64,000 nt of DNA from positions 7,794,799-7,858,798 of the forward strand of contig QVOM02000115.1 of NCBI GenBank assembly GCA_003586115.2. Direction: 5' to 3'. The translations under genes were made by a program, and so were the position numbers. The first letter of the stretch is position 1. Each line of letters begins with the position of its first letter. The notes under the pieces were generated by a model that worked only from the letters and a program-made list of their open reading frames with translations, had not been told where the DNA came from and searched no databases. This document shows, piece after piece, positions 43,403 through 64,000 of this stretch. This stretch comes from Salvator merianae. Its lineage: Eukaryota; Chordata; Lepidosauria; Squamata; Teiidae.

Positions 43403-44045
43403 CATTCTTTATTTTATCTATTTATTTGTATATTTATCTTGTCCTATACCTGAAGGTCCCATGGCGACTTACAACAGTAAAAGCAAATTAAAAACAGCCC
43501 ACTAAAAACAACAACAGTGTCTGAAAGTGAGGAGGAGAAGCTGTTTCCTCAGTCAAAGGCCAGGGTAAATAGCTGCATCTTTGCCAGTCTTATAAATGCA
43601 TATAGTGAAGATGTTACCACCAAGAAGGCCCTACCCTAAGTATCCATCCTATTAGCTACTGACGGTAGTGGTCCAACCAGAGGGGCCTCATCTGCAGATT
43701 TTAAGGCATAGGCAGGTTGATATGGGAGAAGCCGCTCCTTTAGATATTTGGGGCCCAAGCCATTTAGGGCCTTATAGGTCAAAGTTAACACCTTGAACTG
43801 GGTTTGGTAGCGAATTGCAGCCAGTGTAGCACTTTTAAGACTGGTATGATGTGTGCCCAGTCAGCAGCACCAGTTAGCAGCCTTACAGCTGCATTCTGCA
43901 CCAGCTGAAGCTTCTGAACTGTCTTCAAGGGCAACCTCATGTAGAGCGCATTACAATACTCCAGTCTGGAATCCACTAGCGTATGGACTACTGTGGCCAG
44001 ATTGTCTTGACCCAGAAAGCTGGAAGTAGGCAATCTTGGTCACTG
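43403..44045 (-). mobile_element. L2/CR1-like LINE, ORF2 end and 3' UTR
   Basis: Minus-strand frame with VVHTLVDSRLEYCNALYMRL, KTVQKLQLVQNAAVRLLTGA and, after a frameshift, LTYKALNGLGPKYLKERL. The 3' end has TAAGTCGCCATGGGACCTTC and an AAATAAATAGATAAAATAAA tail. Same family as 22215-22850. Confidence 0.85.
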
Positions 44046-47000
44046 CCTGTGGCCAGATTGCTGCTGCTAGAGCTGAGTTTGGTTTCTGTGGTGCCACTGA
44101 TTTATATTGGTTGACTGGACTTCTCATTTTCCATAAGTGGAAGCAACTTGCGTAACACTGTTTTGCACTATGGAGTGGTTTATGGGAACTAAACTGTAGC
44201 ATTATACAAGGGAAGAATAGATAAATACATAACACAAACAATCAAGCAATAGCAAGCAAAAAAATTAAACGGAAAAATATTTCACACCTTCTTAAGGATG
44301 TACTTCTTTTTTGTGTGAAGTGAAAAGGGCATGTATATTATGCACCTCCATTCCAGATTGTCACTGTATCTTTTCCAAGCCAAGTTAAACTCAAGTTCTG
44401 CTAACTTGTCAAAATCCACGGATTTCTTCCAAAATGAGGAAGCCTGTTCCCCAAGTAGAATAGGCCACTTTAAATGGGGTGCAATCATTTGTTTGTCAGA
44501 TTTCTTCCATACAGAGACAGCAAAAGGATTAGAGAGGATTTGCAGAATTACTGGACGGGCATGTTGTTATAGTTGACTACTTATAGTGTTGGGTTAAGTC
44601 TTAATCTCTGTCAGCATTATAGCAAATCTCTTACATGCAGACTGTAAACAAAGTAGCAATATGGCATCAGTCTCACTTCTGTTATTTTGATGTCTGGTTT
44701 TTCTTTTCCTAAAATGGGTGTCTCGTAGAGTTCAGTTATGTCAGAGATGGGAAGAAAAATTCTGCTGCCACACTGCTCAGTCTGATAGGGGCGGCGAATA
44801 CACATTACTACAGCAATACTAGTATAAGGATTGCAGACATACTCCCCGTGACACTAAAAGTTGCAACAACATCACAGATGCTGTCAGCTCTGATATCCAA
44901 ATACTGAATGAACCAATGAACTTACAGTGAAGGATGTGTTTCTAGCATATACCTCTACATTACAACCCATACTACACAAAAAATGACGGTACAAAGTTAT
45001 AATCCATCAGCTCTACGAATATAGCCAAAAACCACTGCATTACTGCCAGTACCCAGTCTGATTCCTTTTCTGCTACTTACAACTATAGGAAAGGGGCTTA
45101 CAAAAGGAAGACAAGTACACCCAATCTTTCTTCCTGTAAGGACCCCTATAGAGAGCACGTGCAGACCTATTAATCAGAACCTTGGCAACTCAAAGGGGAA
45201 AGGGGGAGAAAGGGAAGTTGAAATAATTTTTCAGTTCTTCTGTTAGCGTACAGGGAAGAAAATAATCTTTGACGATTTAAAATTAGGTCAGGGGTGTGGT
45301 AAAGACAACTGACATATTCTTCCAAATGATTGTTGCTAAGATTTATTACAAATACTCAAAACAATGTACAATAGCAGGATCACAAATTAAATTTCTGCAC
45401 CTTGTCCTTTAGAAACGCGACCGTGAATGTCCCAGCACATGTTTTATTATGAATCTAGCTGGCGAGAAAAATGAAACACCACGCAAATCTTCAGTTGAAA
45501 TATTTATTGAAAGTGTGTGAATCCCATAAAGGTGAGTAAAACATTTTTGTAAAAAAATTCAATAAAACTTCTTGCAGACATTGGTCTAACATCATTAAAA
45601 TAAAAATAGAAAAAACAAGAAATGCCCAAACACATCAGTGTGCACTGAGAAGAAAACAATATATTTTTAAAAAATTGTATACTAATAACATTTGCCTTTG
45701 CAAATATAGCACAAAGTTTTACAGTTTACCAAACTAGGCATAGATTTCTCCTTAACGTCTTTCTCCCTAGTACTGGCATGAAACAGGGCAGCCAATTGCT
45801 AACATGGGGAGGTGAACCCGGGAGAGAAAATACATCACACTTCACTGGCAGTGAACTGCTGTGAGAATTCAAGCTAATACAATATCCAGTCAGAACAAGA
45901 GTGGCAGGAAAGATGCATCTTGGAAGATTTTTTTCTTCTTGTTTGCAAATTTAAATAGTACACTGATAGTCCAACATGACGATGAAAATCATCAATCACT
46001 GAAAATTGTTTGCCTTTTTATTATCAAAGATCATTCAGCTGAGGAAAATGCAGCTTTCAAAACCCTAGATGCCCCAAATGTCTTTAAAAAAAACTAATTT
46101 TCCACAAATGACTTTTAAAAAATTAGTTTTACAGAAACAGAGAACACGCTAACATCTAGTTAAAACTACACATAAACTTTTCTCTCAAATGTCTATTTCA
46201 AATAAACTTAATACAAACAGTAATGAATAAGGCATTAATGAGGTCTGGGTATGGTTGCCAGGATAACACCTCCAGGCCCAGAAGGCTAAAGAACCCCAAG
46301 GAATTGGCTGCAGGCCCTTGTAGCAGACCAATTACAGTCCAAAGAGATTTTTTCTCTTTTGGGGAGGAGGGGTTTTTGCCTTCTTTTTCAGTTAGCTGGC
46401 TTCATGTTTGGTGGCTGGAAGGACCACTTTGGAGGCTTATGGCGAAAAACAGCTCCAAGTCACATTACTGTAAGGCATTTTAGTTCCAGGAAGAACACTG
46501 GCAGCTGGTGCTCACTAGAGTTGGTAGGCTGGAGAGCAGGGCAGTTTATAGGATGTGGAGACAGTTAAAAAAGTATTTACTTTAAACAGAACATTACAAA
46601 GCTGTAATTGTATGCACACTCACAGGAGATTAGACTCCACTGAACACAAACATTAACACTCCTGCACTGTAACATGGAAAAAGGAGTGGGAAAGCAGGCT
46701 TAAGATCTAGATTTGTGGAGGTGGTAGAGTAATCCACATTTTGTGCTTATGCACCGACCACCAATGAGTAACAGTTATCAGATAGTTTGTGTCAGGTTAT
46801 TTTATTTCTTTATACCTGTGACTATGACTCTGCAAATCTGCTGTATAATAAACTGATTACTAATCAAGCACTGTTACATTTATTTTTCAACCTTTCTTGA
46901 GGAGTGCTCTGTGGGAAAAGATAACCCTTCCTAAACCTTGAGCCAAAGGTCCCATTTTTGGCTAGGAATACCATACATTTATTCTTTCTGTAAGCAATAC

Positions 47001-48195
47001 AGAAGAGTGGATTTGGCAACTCACTCTGCCCAGGCTAAGATATCAAAGAGAAAGAGTTGTAAAGAACTCTTTACAGATTGAGAGTGAGTAGTGACAGCAA
47101 TTGCAACCACACCTTTTGATGGAAGGTACTCCACAATCAATCTGCACCAAAAGAAAGATACCCACTGGATAGTTCTGTTACACAAACTTAAATTTTTTAA
47201 TGTTTTTTTTTTCAGCTACTGAGCTTACAACAATAAGCAGCCTTATCTCAAATTCTCTTTTTCTTAATTAGGGATAGTAGTAGCTCAAAAACGGCTGTTT
47301 CCATACAGCCATCCTAGGTACAAAGGAAATATGAAGCTGTAGTTGCATACAAATATTGGTTATTGTTCACTTCCAGATTTTGAGTTTGGAGTTAGAACCT
47401 GTTTAAAATATCCACCACCTAATTTGGATTAGCATTTCAATGGCCTCATTCCTAGAATATTAAAAAAAAAAAAAAAAAGTAAACGAATTAGCAAAAAGGT
47501 AGTCAAGGCTAGACTTGCCTACTACCATTATCTTTAGAAAAGAAAATCTAAAACCATTTGTCATTTAGAAATCCAGTTCTCAATAAGTCAATTTCCTTCG
47601 TTAAATTACTCTGTCCAGGGAATCATGCTAGAGATTAATACAATTCTATAGAGCTTATGTCTCATTTGTGTGACACTTATTCTGCAACATTTTTAAATGA
47701 TTTTATGGAAAGTTTCTTTAACTTTTGCAGGTAGAGTAAGAGAGAGAGGCTCTAACTCTCTCCCCATTTCCACAGGCCTAACCCACTGATTCCTCCTCAT
47801 CTTATTCACTCCTCGTCCCATTCCCACATTTTCTACACTCCTTTCTTCTCTCCAGTTGCCTTGTAATATTTGGTCTGCTCCTGTTACTTCTTCCTTTCGA
47901 TGATGTTTTTCTTTGTACTTCTATGGTAGCCTCAAGATACTCCCCTTTAACTAGGGGAAACATTAATGGAAACAGGACATGACAAGAAAGAACAAACAAA
48001 CCTGACAGGGCATTCAATGACAAAATGGGGAAAGTACAGAGAAGAAGCGATCAACTCTTCCTCCTCTAGCAACTTTATGAAGGTTGGAGAGAAGCAGATG
48101 AAAATATTTTCTTTCCTCAGAACTGCAGATTTGGACATTTAGGGACCTTTCTGCCCCCACTCTTGTCAAAAGTTAGATTCAAAACAGGGAAGGAA

Positions 48196-48362
48196 GAAAT
48201 GTCCTTTTTCTATTTCCTCAAGTCAACTTTTTCTATTTCCACAAATCAATAATCAATAGAGAAGAAATGTCCTTTTTCTATTTCCTCCAGTCAACTTCTT
48301 CCAGTTCCGCAAATCAATAATCAATAGAGAAGGCAGAAATATCCTTTTTCTATTTCCTCAAG
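48196..48362. repeat. Tandem repeat, about 68-72 bp unit, 2.4 copies
   Basis: GAAATGTCCTTTTTCTATTT recurs at 48196, 48264 and (as GAAATATCC) 48336. The first two units end in ACAAATCAATAATCAATAGA or a close variant. A pyrimidine-rich block alternates with an AATCAATAATCAATAG block. Confidence 0.9.
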
Positions 48363-50242
48363 AAGAAACAAAAAGCTCTTTAACAAACCAAAACATTGTA
48401 CCTTGTTCTCTATTCACATAGCTGCATATTGGAATACATTGCCTTTCTCCTGTCTCCTGTTGGTGGCTTCAAAGCTTTAAAAGAAAAACAGATGCTACAG
48501 ACACCTAAGTAGAAACACTGCTATGACAGGTTGTTCCTCTGGCAAGCAAGCTGGTATGGTGGAAGGAGGAAATGGGTGGAAAGTCTCCTCCAATCTTCAC
48601 CAAAACAACCAACCAGACTATGAATGTCCTTTTGAAAGTGTAATGAACCACTGATCCCTTTATAATTCTAAGGTCCTTGTACTTGGGTGTGACAAGCATC
48701 CCACAAGAACCCTCCTTCAGGTATTTCTGAATTTGGAGAACCCTATAAGAGAGGCAGTGGAATGAAAGAAATACCCCTTTCTTTCTACCAACACATGAAA
48801 TAAAGTGAATGGTTTGAAGCAGGGATTTTTCTATACTGATCAAGGTTCTCTAAGAATTTCAGAATCCTTTCTAACTGGAGTGCTAACAATATGGAAAACC
48901 TCTATGAAATCTCACATTTCAGCTATTACAAAGCAACAAAAATGGAAGGAGGGATAGCTAGTCAACTCACATCCACTTTCATCAACTCATTAAATTGATA
49001 ATGTCCAAGAAAAGGCTCAACAGATTGACAATGATACATATAAACAGTATAGCCAGCCACCATTGACATGACAAAATGACACAATTTTTACCCTTATATT
49101 CAGATCTGGATAACATGACAGCTGAAAATAGTGAATCTGGTCTTATTATTACTGTCTAGCCAAATTATTAGTTTGTTGTTCTTCCTTGTCTTTGGCTCAT
49201 GGCTTATTATTTTACCTCTCAAGTCATCAGCTGAATTATTTGATGGCACAGAGGGGTAAAAGCAACCCAAAAGCAAACAGGTAGTGCACACAAGTCTTGG
49301 AATGCTAAACCAAGATTTGAGAGCAACTGAAATTCTTGAAATATTGCAAGCTACTGTTATTTAAATATTTGCCATTAGAGGTCAGTTTGTTGTGCAAATC
49401 AGTTGAGCAATCTCCCTGTGTTTACTAGAAATGCACTAGCCAGACACCAGTAGCATGAAACTCCATACCATTTCCAAAATTTGCTTAAACAACTGCAATC
49501 GGAGGTCAAATAAATACTATTCTCTTAATAAAAGCTGGAATGTCAGCTTTCTAATATGCACCTGCAGGCCAGCCCTAAGTGTCTTGAGAGTCACAGGTCT
49601 ATTTTGTTCTAGCGTAAGGGAGTACAGGGACAATTACACTTAAAAATATTTGTACAAAACATGTTTCACTGTAAGTTCAAAAATTCTTAACACTGATGTT
49701 CATTAGACAGTTTACATACAACCCAAACACTTAATTGGCCCTCATGTACTCAATGAAAAGATTTCTTGAGAACCATCATGCAGTCTGGCAAGTATAAGTT
49801 GCTACTCAGCATGCAAAGAAGTGGAACTAGGTTTAAATGAAATGTAGTAAATATCCCCTTCCAGATACATATCCTCCCATGTTTCACAAAGGCAAAATAT
49901 TAGATGTTGTGTAAGAAAGCTGATGTATGTTCTCCATTACTGGATACAGTAGAAATCTTATTGTTTGAAACTTGACCTAATTTTTCATAGCATATTGTTT
50001 TCTTGCATTAGCCATATAGGGTTCAAACTGGAGTGAAAGCAAGTTAGAATTTTAGTCACTCAATGTAAATGTTTTACTTTGCTGAGTATTTATAGGGCTT
50101 GATATGACAGCAAGTGAAGTTCATGGAATGGGAGAGTTATCTTGCTGTGCTAATTCAACATCTGAAAACAGCAGAAATCAAGATACGTCAACAAAATATA
50201 GGAAACAGGGTAGAAATAATGTTTTTTAATCTGCTGTAGTGA

Positions 50243-50320
50243 ACACAAAATGTTGTGGTGTCTTAAAGACTAATACATTTATTATACATGCTGTAGCCCA
50301 TCCACTTTGCCAGATATACA
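50243..50320. mobile_element. Short amniote repeat fragment
   Basis: TTGTGGTGTCTTAAAGACTA followed by ATACATTTATTATACATG and CTGTAGCCCATCCACTT, a widespread reptile interspersed repeat form. The superfamily is uncertain to me. Confidence 0.5.
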
Positions 50321-51958
50321 AAGTGGTCACCTAACTGGGTAGGTATGTATATCCTGAGTAGAGGTTCTTATTGGAACACAAAGTCGGGAAGAATGACCAA
50401 ACAATATAGAAGATAATGTACATATTCCTACGAAGCATATACAAGAGCCAAGTGATGGGATATGAAGCCTGTTCAATTAGTGGTCATTAGCAATGAAGAA
50501 TAGGCATCGTGAAATGAACAGCTCAACAACGTTAGTATGCTTATTCATTTCCAACCATTGCTAGTCTGTAAGGGGTCAAGCTAATGCTACCGTACTTAGT
50601 CTAAAGATGCCATAAAAATTTCCCTATAACTGCATAGCTTGGTTCCAATTCTTTATAATCAGCTGTACCAGTTTTTTAAAAAATGATCAAGTCTACATTT
50701 CATGTGATTTAGTAACTTTGGAAGTGCTTTGGAATCTGAAAATCTGGCATGTAAGTTATCGCTTTAATTCATGTCCATGCTATGTCATGAGTCTGGTAAA
50801 TATATATTTGTGTTTTCATTACTACAGAGCCCTTTACAAGAAGATTTAGTAACAGAAGCTCCTTCCTATTCTTGTTCAACAGAGATTAAAAAAAATCACA
50901 AAAGAAATAAAATGGGTTACATCTGAAGACCAATATTAAGAATAAAAAGTCCTTAGCTTAACACCCTTACACTATTGCTAGTCAAAAAGGAGACTATGTC
51001 CATTGAAATAAATTGCTTCAACAAGTATCATGCCTGACAAACTATTACCCTCAACAGACCCACAAAACAGTACTTTGACAAGCAGAAAAAACCATGCATG
51101 GCCATTTCAAGATCACACAGTACAGCGGCAAGACATGATAGGACTCAGTATATGCCAAAGGCAATTCAAGATTTTGACAGCAACACAAGAAATCAAGATG
51201 TCCCAAGAGGCACTGATGTGACATATAGTTGGCATTTTTTGGGAACTGGGGAAGAAAATATTGTTCCAAGACACAACACTAATAATAAGTCATCACGCTA
51301 TGGGTAGAAGTGCTCCAAAATGTTACTTCCAGACAAGTACCTCTATGTGAATGCTTACCTCCGCATTATACAAGTTTATATACCAATATTGCTTTTCTTT
51401 TTATTCAGAAAGATGTTAAGCTTATTTAGGAGAAGAAAGAAAATTAATGCGGCCAATGTGGTAGAACACAGTAAAGTTTTAATCTTTTGGTCCCACCTCC
51501 GGGAATGATACAGCAAACAAAGTGTGATCCTCTTGCTATGCATCTTAGCATCATTTGCATTTTGCCCTTGCAGATTTTTTTTTACTAGAAATAGCTGATA
51601 TGTCTTGAAGTTTTCCATCTTCAACAGCAAAGCTGAGAATTGGGGTAAAATAGCAGGAAAAAAAATCACTCCTCCTGACTGTAAAGCATTATGGATACTT
51701 CCCTTCAATACTGTACCAAGCTTTTAAAAAGTGCAAGCAAGAGACTGAAGCTGAGCATTCCCAAGCAAAATGTAGCACTCTTTCCGCCACTCCTCTTTCT
51801 TAGATCCCACAAAAACCTACAAGTCACAGTCACGGAGCCCCAGATGCTAGCACGAACTGTTTAGGAAACTGCCAGCAATCATAATGCAAAGTCTTGCAGT
51901 GTGGAAGGTTGACTGACTAGCTTCAGTTGAGTCTGTCTCAGAAAAAAAACAATCAGGT

Positions 51959-60876
<8,918 letters not shown>

Positions 60877-63800
60877 CTAAACAGCAATAAATAAATAAAT
60901 AATCAATGGCCAGGAATGGAGAAAAGCATACTTTTATACTCAGTTTTTCATTTGACATATCATACATTTGGTCTTGTAAACTCCAGATTATTCCACTGTC
61001 AACTTGTATTTGTTTGGAGCCCTGCTCACACAGCGCAGCCCTTGCAGATTATGAAAATATGATCAGTATTGATATTTTCAGCACAATCCAAAATGGGTAG
61101 TTTTATGTACACCACTGGCCAAATATACGAAAACCTGGTTAAAAATTTTAATATTCAAGTTTTTAACATATTAGCTTATAAATGGACTTAGTAAGTCAAA
61201 ATTATTAAAGGATACAGGCAATTTTCTACTTAACCTTTCACTTAAGGAATCAAAGTCACTTTTCATTAAATCTTCATTTCTATATATATTGGCTCAGAAA
61301 ATAAAACCATTCTGAATACTGGAAATGTTCAATTAAGGAATAACAGGCTAAGAATCAGAATGAAACATTCCAAGTTAGAAGACTCTGTACATGAAACAGG
61401 GAATTCTGAGTGTCCATAAAAAAGAAAATTTTAGTTTGTGGCACTGCACTTTTCAGTGACTTTTACAATCCACCAAGTGGCTGATCAGTGAGGGGTTTTC
61501 TCCACTTTTTGGCAGTAATTCCGATTGCAAGTGCCTGGATTAGTAATTAAGAGCACTAAGCCAGAATCCCGGAGTCCCTCAGTTCAAATCCCTACTGTGC
61601 TATGGAAACTCACTGAGTCTTCCCAGCAATGGGTAAAATAGTGTAATTGCCTTTTCCTACTGGATTTCCTGACAGAAAATCAAGAATGAAGTCCCTAAAC
61701 CAACTGGATGGCCCACAGGCCATCTCTCTAGCGGCTCTTGCAGTTGTACCTCACCCTGGGACCATGCGGTATAGGGTAGGATATAAATTTCAACATATAC
61801 ACATCCACACATTAAAAATACCCCAGTCAGACAGATCAGTTGTGGTTCACATGCACCCATTATGCTCTTACATCTACTCAGCTGATGTCCTAGAACACTT
61901 CATAGACCACAAGGGAGTGAGGAAGAGCCCCTCACTAACCCCCTTGAGTGGAACCTTTAACAATTCTGACCCCTTTGACATCTGGAAGTTTCAACAAAAC
62001 ATTTTAAAAATTCCAAGGAAGAGTGGGCATCTCCTGCAGGACACTGGCACTAGGGGCCAGAGAAGATGCTTTTCCTAGCCACAACGGACTGCCAGAACAA
62101 AAAACAGCAGAGGCAGACTTTGTACTGGGCCCCCTTCTTATCTCTTTCCTCTGGGTAAGGGAAGGCAGCCCATTACTCTTGTGGACAAAATCAGGGAAGG
62201 CAGTCCATTACTCTTGTGGGCAAAACAAGGTCATATGGATGAGGTTGGAGTAATGCGAGCATCTGTACAGGTAAATAAACTGTATTGTATTCAGATGTTC
62301 TAACCACTGTTAGAGATTGTGTGATGAGCACAGGGACATGCTAGTTGTCATATACTACATCAATTATGGGCAACGTTGTATCACAAAACCTTGCTATAAT
62401 GCCAAGATGCAAAGACTTTACTAAACATTCCAAGGACTCTAAGCTTATTATTAATAGCTTTTAATTAAGAACTTGGTGGAAAAGGTAAGCATTTGCTGCC
62501 TCATACAGATTTGCTAGATAAATTTTGTTAGGATTTATTAATGATTGCTTCTCAGTCATGTTAAAGGGTTACTTAACTAATTCTCAGAGGACAGATTTCA
62601 AGAAAATGCTTGACCTAGCAAAACTACAGAATTAAAGTTCATTTTATGCACCTTTCTTCTTTTTAATTTGGAATGATTAATTCATATGAAAACTTCGGAT
62701 ACAAACCACCAGCCCTGTTCTCATTTATTCTTTCACAGGCAATTTCTTCATTAAACTAGAACTTGTTATAATTATCTGGAAAGTGAATCCTGTTCTTATC
62801 ACATGTTATTTTCTTACAAAATGTATCTGTAACTTTTAGTAACAGATACAATCATGCCAATTGTCTTCCCCTGTTGGATATTTCATATATTCAATCTATT
62901 TCTAAGTTCCTCTAAATCTTTCCAGAGCTTTGTATCTGATATTGTATAAAGAGCAAGAAAATATTTCAGAGTCTGATTTTTCATTATTTTCTTCGAACAT
63001 ATTAATCAAAAGTAGAAGCAGGCATTTTATGAATTCCTTGAACTCTGTACTCTGTTCTAGCAGCCTTGTATTTGCTTAGAGTCTCAGTATCTGTACAATA
63101 AACCTACTCATGTTTTATGCACATCAATGAAGTTGTATTTTATAATCAGTAATTATAATTTCTTTATATTATTTAATTTTTTAAGGGAAAGGAAAATGAT
63201 CTATATGGCAATGAACACTAATGTAAGCTGGCAACAGAAATGGAATAAAACGGTATTGTACAGCCTGCGTCCAGGTGGGAGACAAGCTTTAAAGGAAACA
63301 ATAAACCTGTTTTACCACTTGAAATAGAATGTTTGAAAAAATGTTTAATAGTTTGCTCCAATCCATTCTAGGGGAGAGGGTGGACAGGGTGTCTTACATT
63401 CTTATAATGTATTGAACACAATTTAGCTTACTATCTCATGACTGTTGATTTCTGGAATATCTTTGTGTATATGTATGCATGTGTTTGTTTTGATTTTTTT
63501 TATATGGTTAAAATAAAAGTCCAGTGTAACTAAAGCAAAAAAAAATCAGTAATCATTTCTATTCCAGTAATATAGTATTTTAAAATATTTTCCCCTAATT
63601 TGTGCTGAAATTATTTTTTGTTAGACAAATGGAATGCAATTCTGATCTTTCTTATTTTTGTACGTAAACGTTATTCCTAAGATTAGTTTGTTTTGTATTA
63701 GCAGATGGAGAAGGGAACAAACAATAACCTGCTGTCAGATCATACTATATCTTATCTTTCCAAGTACCATATACAATTTGATATAAGAAATATTTTTGCT

Positions 63801-64000
63801 GTTTAAATTTATACACATACACATACATACTGAACTTAAAAAGATAACTTCTTTTAACATCCATAGCTGAGACAAAAGTGAAGAACTACTCCACATCTGA
63901 GGAATTAACTATTAGTAAACTACATGTATTTTATGCGATCTTAAAGTGATTACCAAAGGATGAAATTATGATTTGGAACTGTTCTTGAAAAGTCCTGTAT
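60877..64000 (-). other. FAM117B: FAM117B intron 1 (partial); no exon seen
   Basis: AT-rich non-coding sequence. A degraded tRNA-headed SINE lies at about 61530-61790. Otherwise I recognise no gene, and no GC-rich first exon of the kind expected for FAM117B before the right edge. Confidence 0.7.
61530..61790 (+). mobile_element. tRNA-headed SINE, degraded, in FAM117B intron 1
   Basis: AAGAGCACTAAGCCAGAATC, CCTCAGTTCAAATCCCTACT (B-box) and GTGCTATGGAAACTCACTGA match a common squamate SINE. The 3' part ends near GGTAGGATATAAATTTCAAC. Confidence 0.6.

Larger units (their letters stand above)
33762..45419. other. Intergenic region between WDR12 and FAM117B, no gene recognised
   Basis: Scanned on both strands for an arfaptin-homology (ICA1L-like) gene and others; none seen. 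It holds the WDR12 3' UTR, then R4-like, L2-like, CR1-like, L1 and SINE remnants and AT-rich unassigned sequence. Confidence 0.6.
45420..51958 (-). other. FAM117B: Probable long 3' UTR of FAM117B
   Basis: From the FAM117B stop leftwards there is no gene on either strand and little recognisable transposon sequence. Minus-strand AATAAA signals lie at 45503-45508 and 45443-45448. A UTR of about 6.5 kb is plausible for this gene, but many other AATAAA-like sites occur in between, so the true end is not fixed. A 68-72 bp tandem repeat lies inside (48196-48362). Confidence 0.4.

Noticed and set aside
44282..44576. Open frames on both strands as a possible ICA1L exon
   Set aside because: The peptides do not resemble the arfaptin-homology domain, and borders with correct phase were not found.

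Overview
This is a eukaryotic window, most likely from a squamate reptile (lizard or snake). The genes are split by long introns with GT/AG borders. There is one CpG-rich promoter. The spaces between exons are full of degraded retrotransposons typical of reptiles: CR1 with its ATTCTATG tail, L2/CR1-type ORF2 remnants, a Bov-B-like tail, tRNA-headed SINEs with Sauria-like 3' ends, a 5S-rRNA-headed SINE, an R4/Dong-like remnant and an L1 tail. The species assignment is inference; the gene assignments rest on remembered vertebrate family sequences and on reading frames that stay open across the splice junctions.

Left part (1-18.6 kb): four consecutive exons on the minus strand (3538-7010) encode an internal part of a CNBD2-like protein with a cyclic-nucleotide-binding fold. 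Its C-terminal exons run off or lie beyond the left edge, and no 5' exon was found. The rest of this part is repeats, including one ~600 bp transposon with GGGCC termini.

Middle (18.6-34.4 kb): WDR12 on the plus strand is complete. It has a CpG-rich promoter at about 18.6-19.2 kb, 13 coding exons (19181-33761) giving 425 residues, and candidate poly(A) signals near 34.04 and 34.33 kb. WDR12 is the nucleolar ribosome-biogenesis protein of the PES1-BOP1-WDR12 (PeBoW) complex.

Between genes (34.4-45.4 kb): no gene recognised. There are R4-like, CR1-like, L1 and L2-like remnants, SINEs and short inverted-repeat elements.

Right part (about 45.4-64 kb): FAM117B on the minus strand, converging on WDR12. 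Seven coding exons (51959-60876) cover the last ~390 residues. The long first exon must lie beyond 64 kb, and 60.9-64 kb is intron. The stretch from about 45.4 to 51.96 kb is probably its long 3' UTR.

Two points stand out. First, the neighbourhood differs from the human 2q33 order that I remember (FAM117B-ICA1L-WDR12-CARF): I see no ICA1L exon between WDR12 and FAM117B, and a CNBD2-like gene, not CARF, lies upstream of WDR12. Second, a family of non-autonomous DNA transposons with GGGCC-type termini has at least five clearly delimited copies, each flanked by an exact 3-bp target duplication (ATA, CAT, ATA, AAT, AGA). Two copies lie in opposite orientation on either side of the WDR12 promoter, and one is inserted in an older CR1-like copy.
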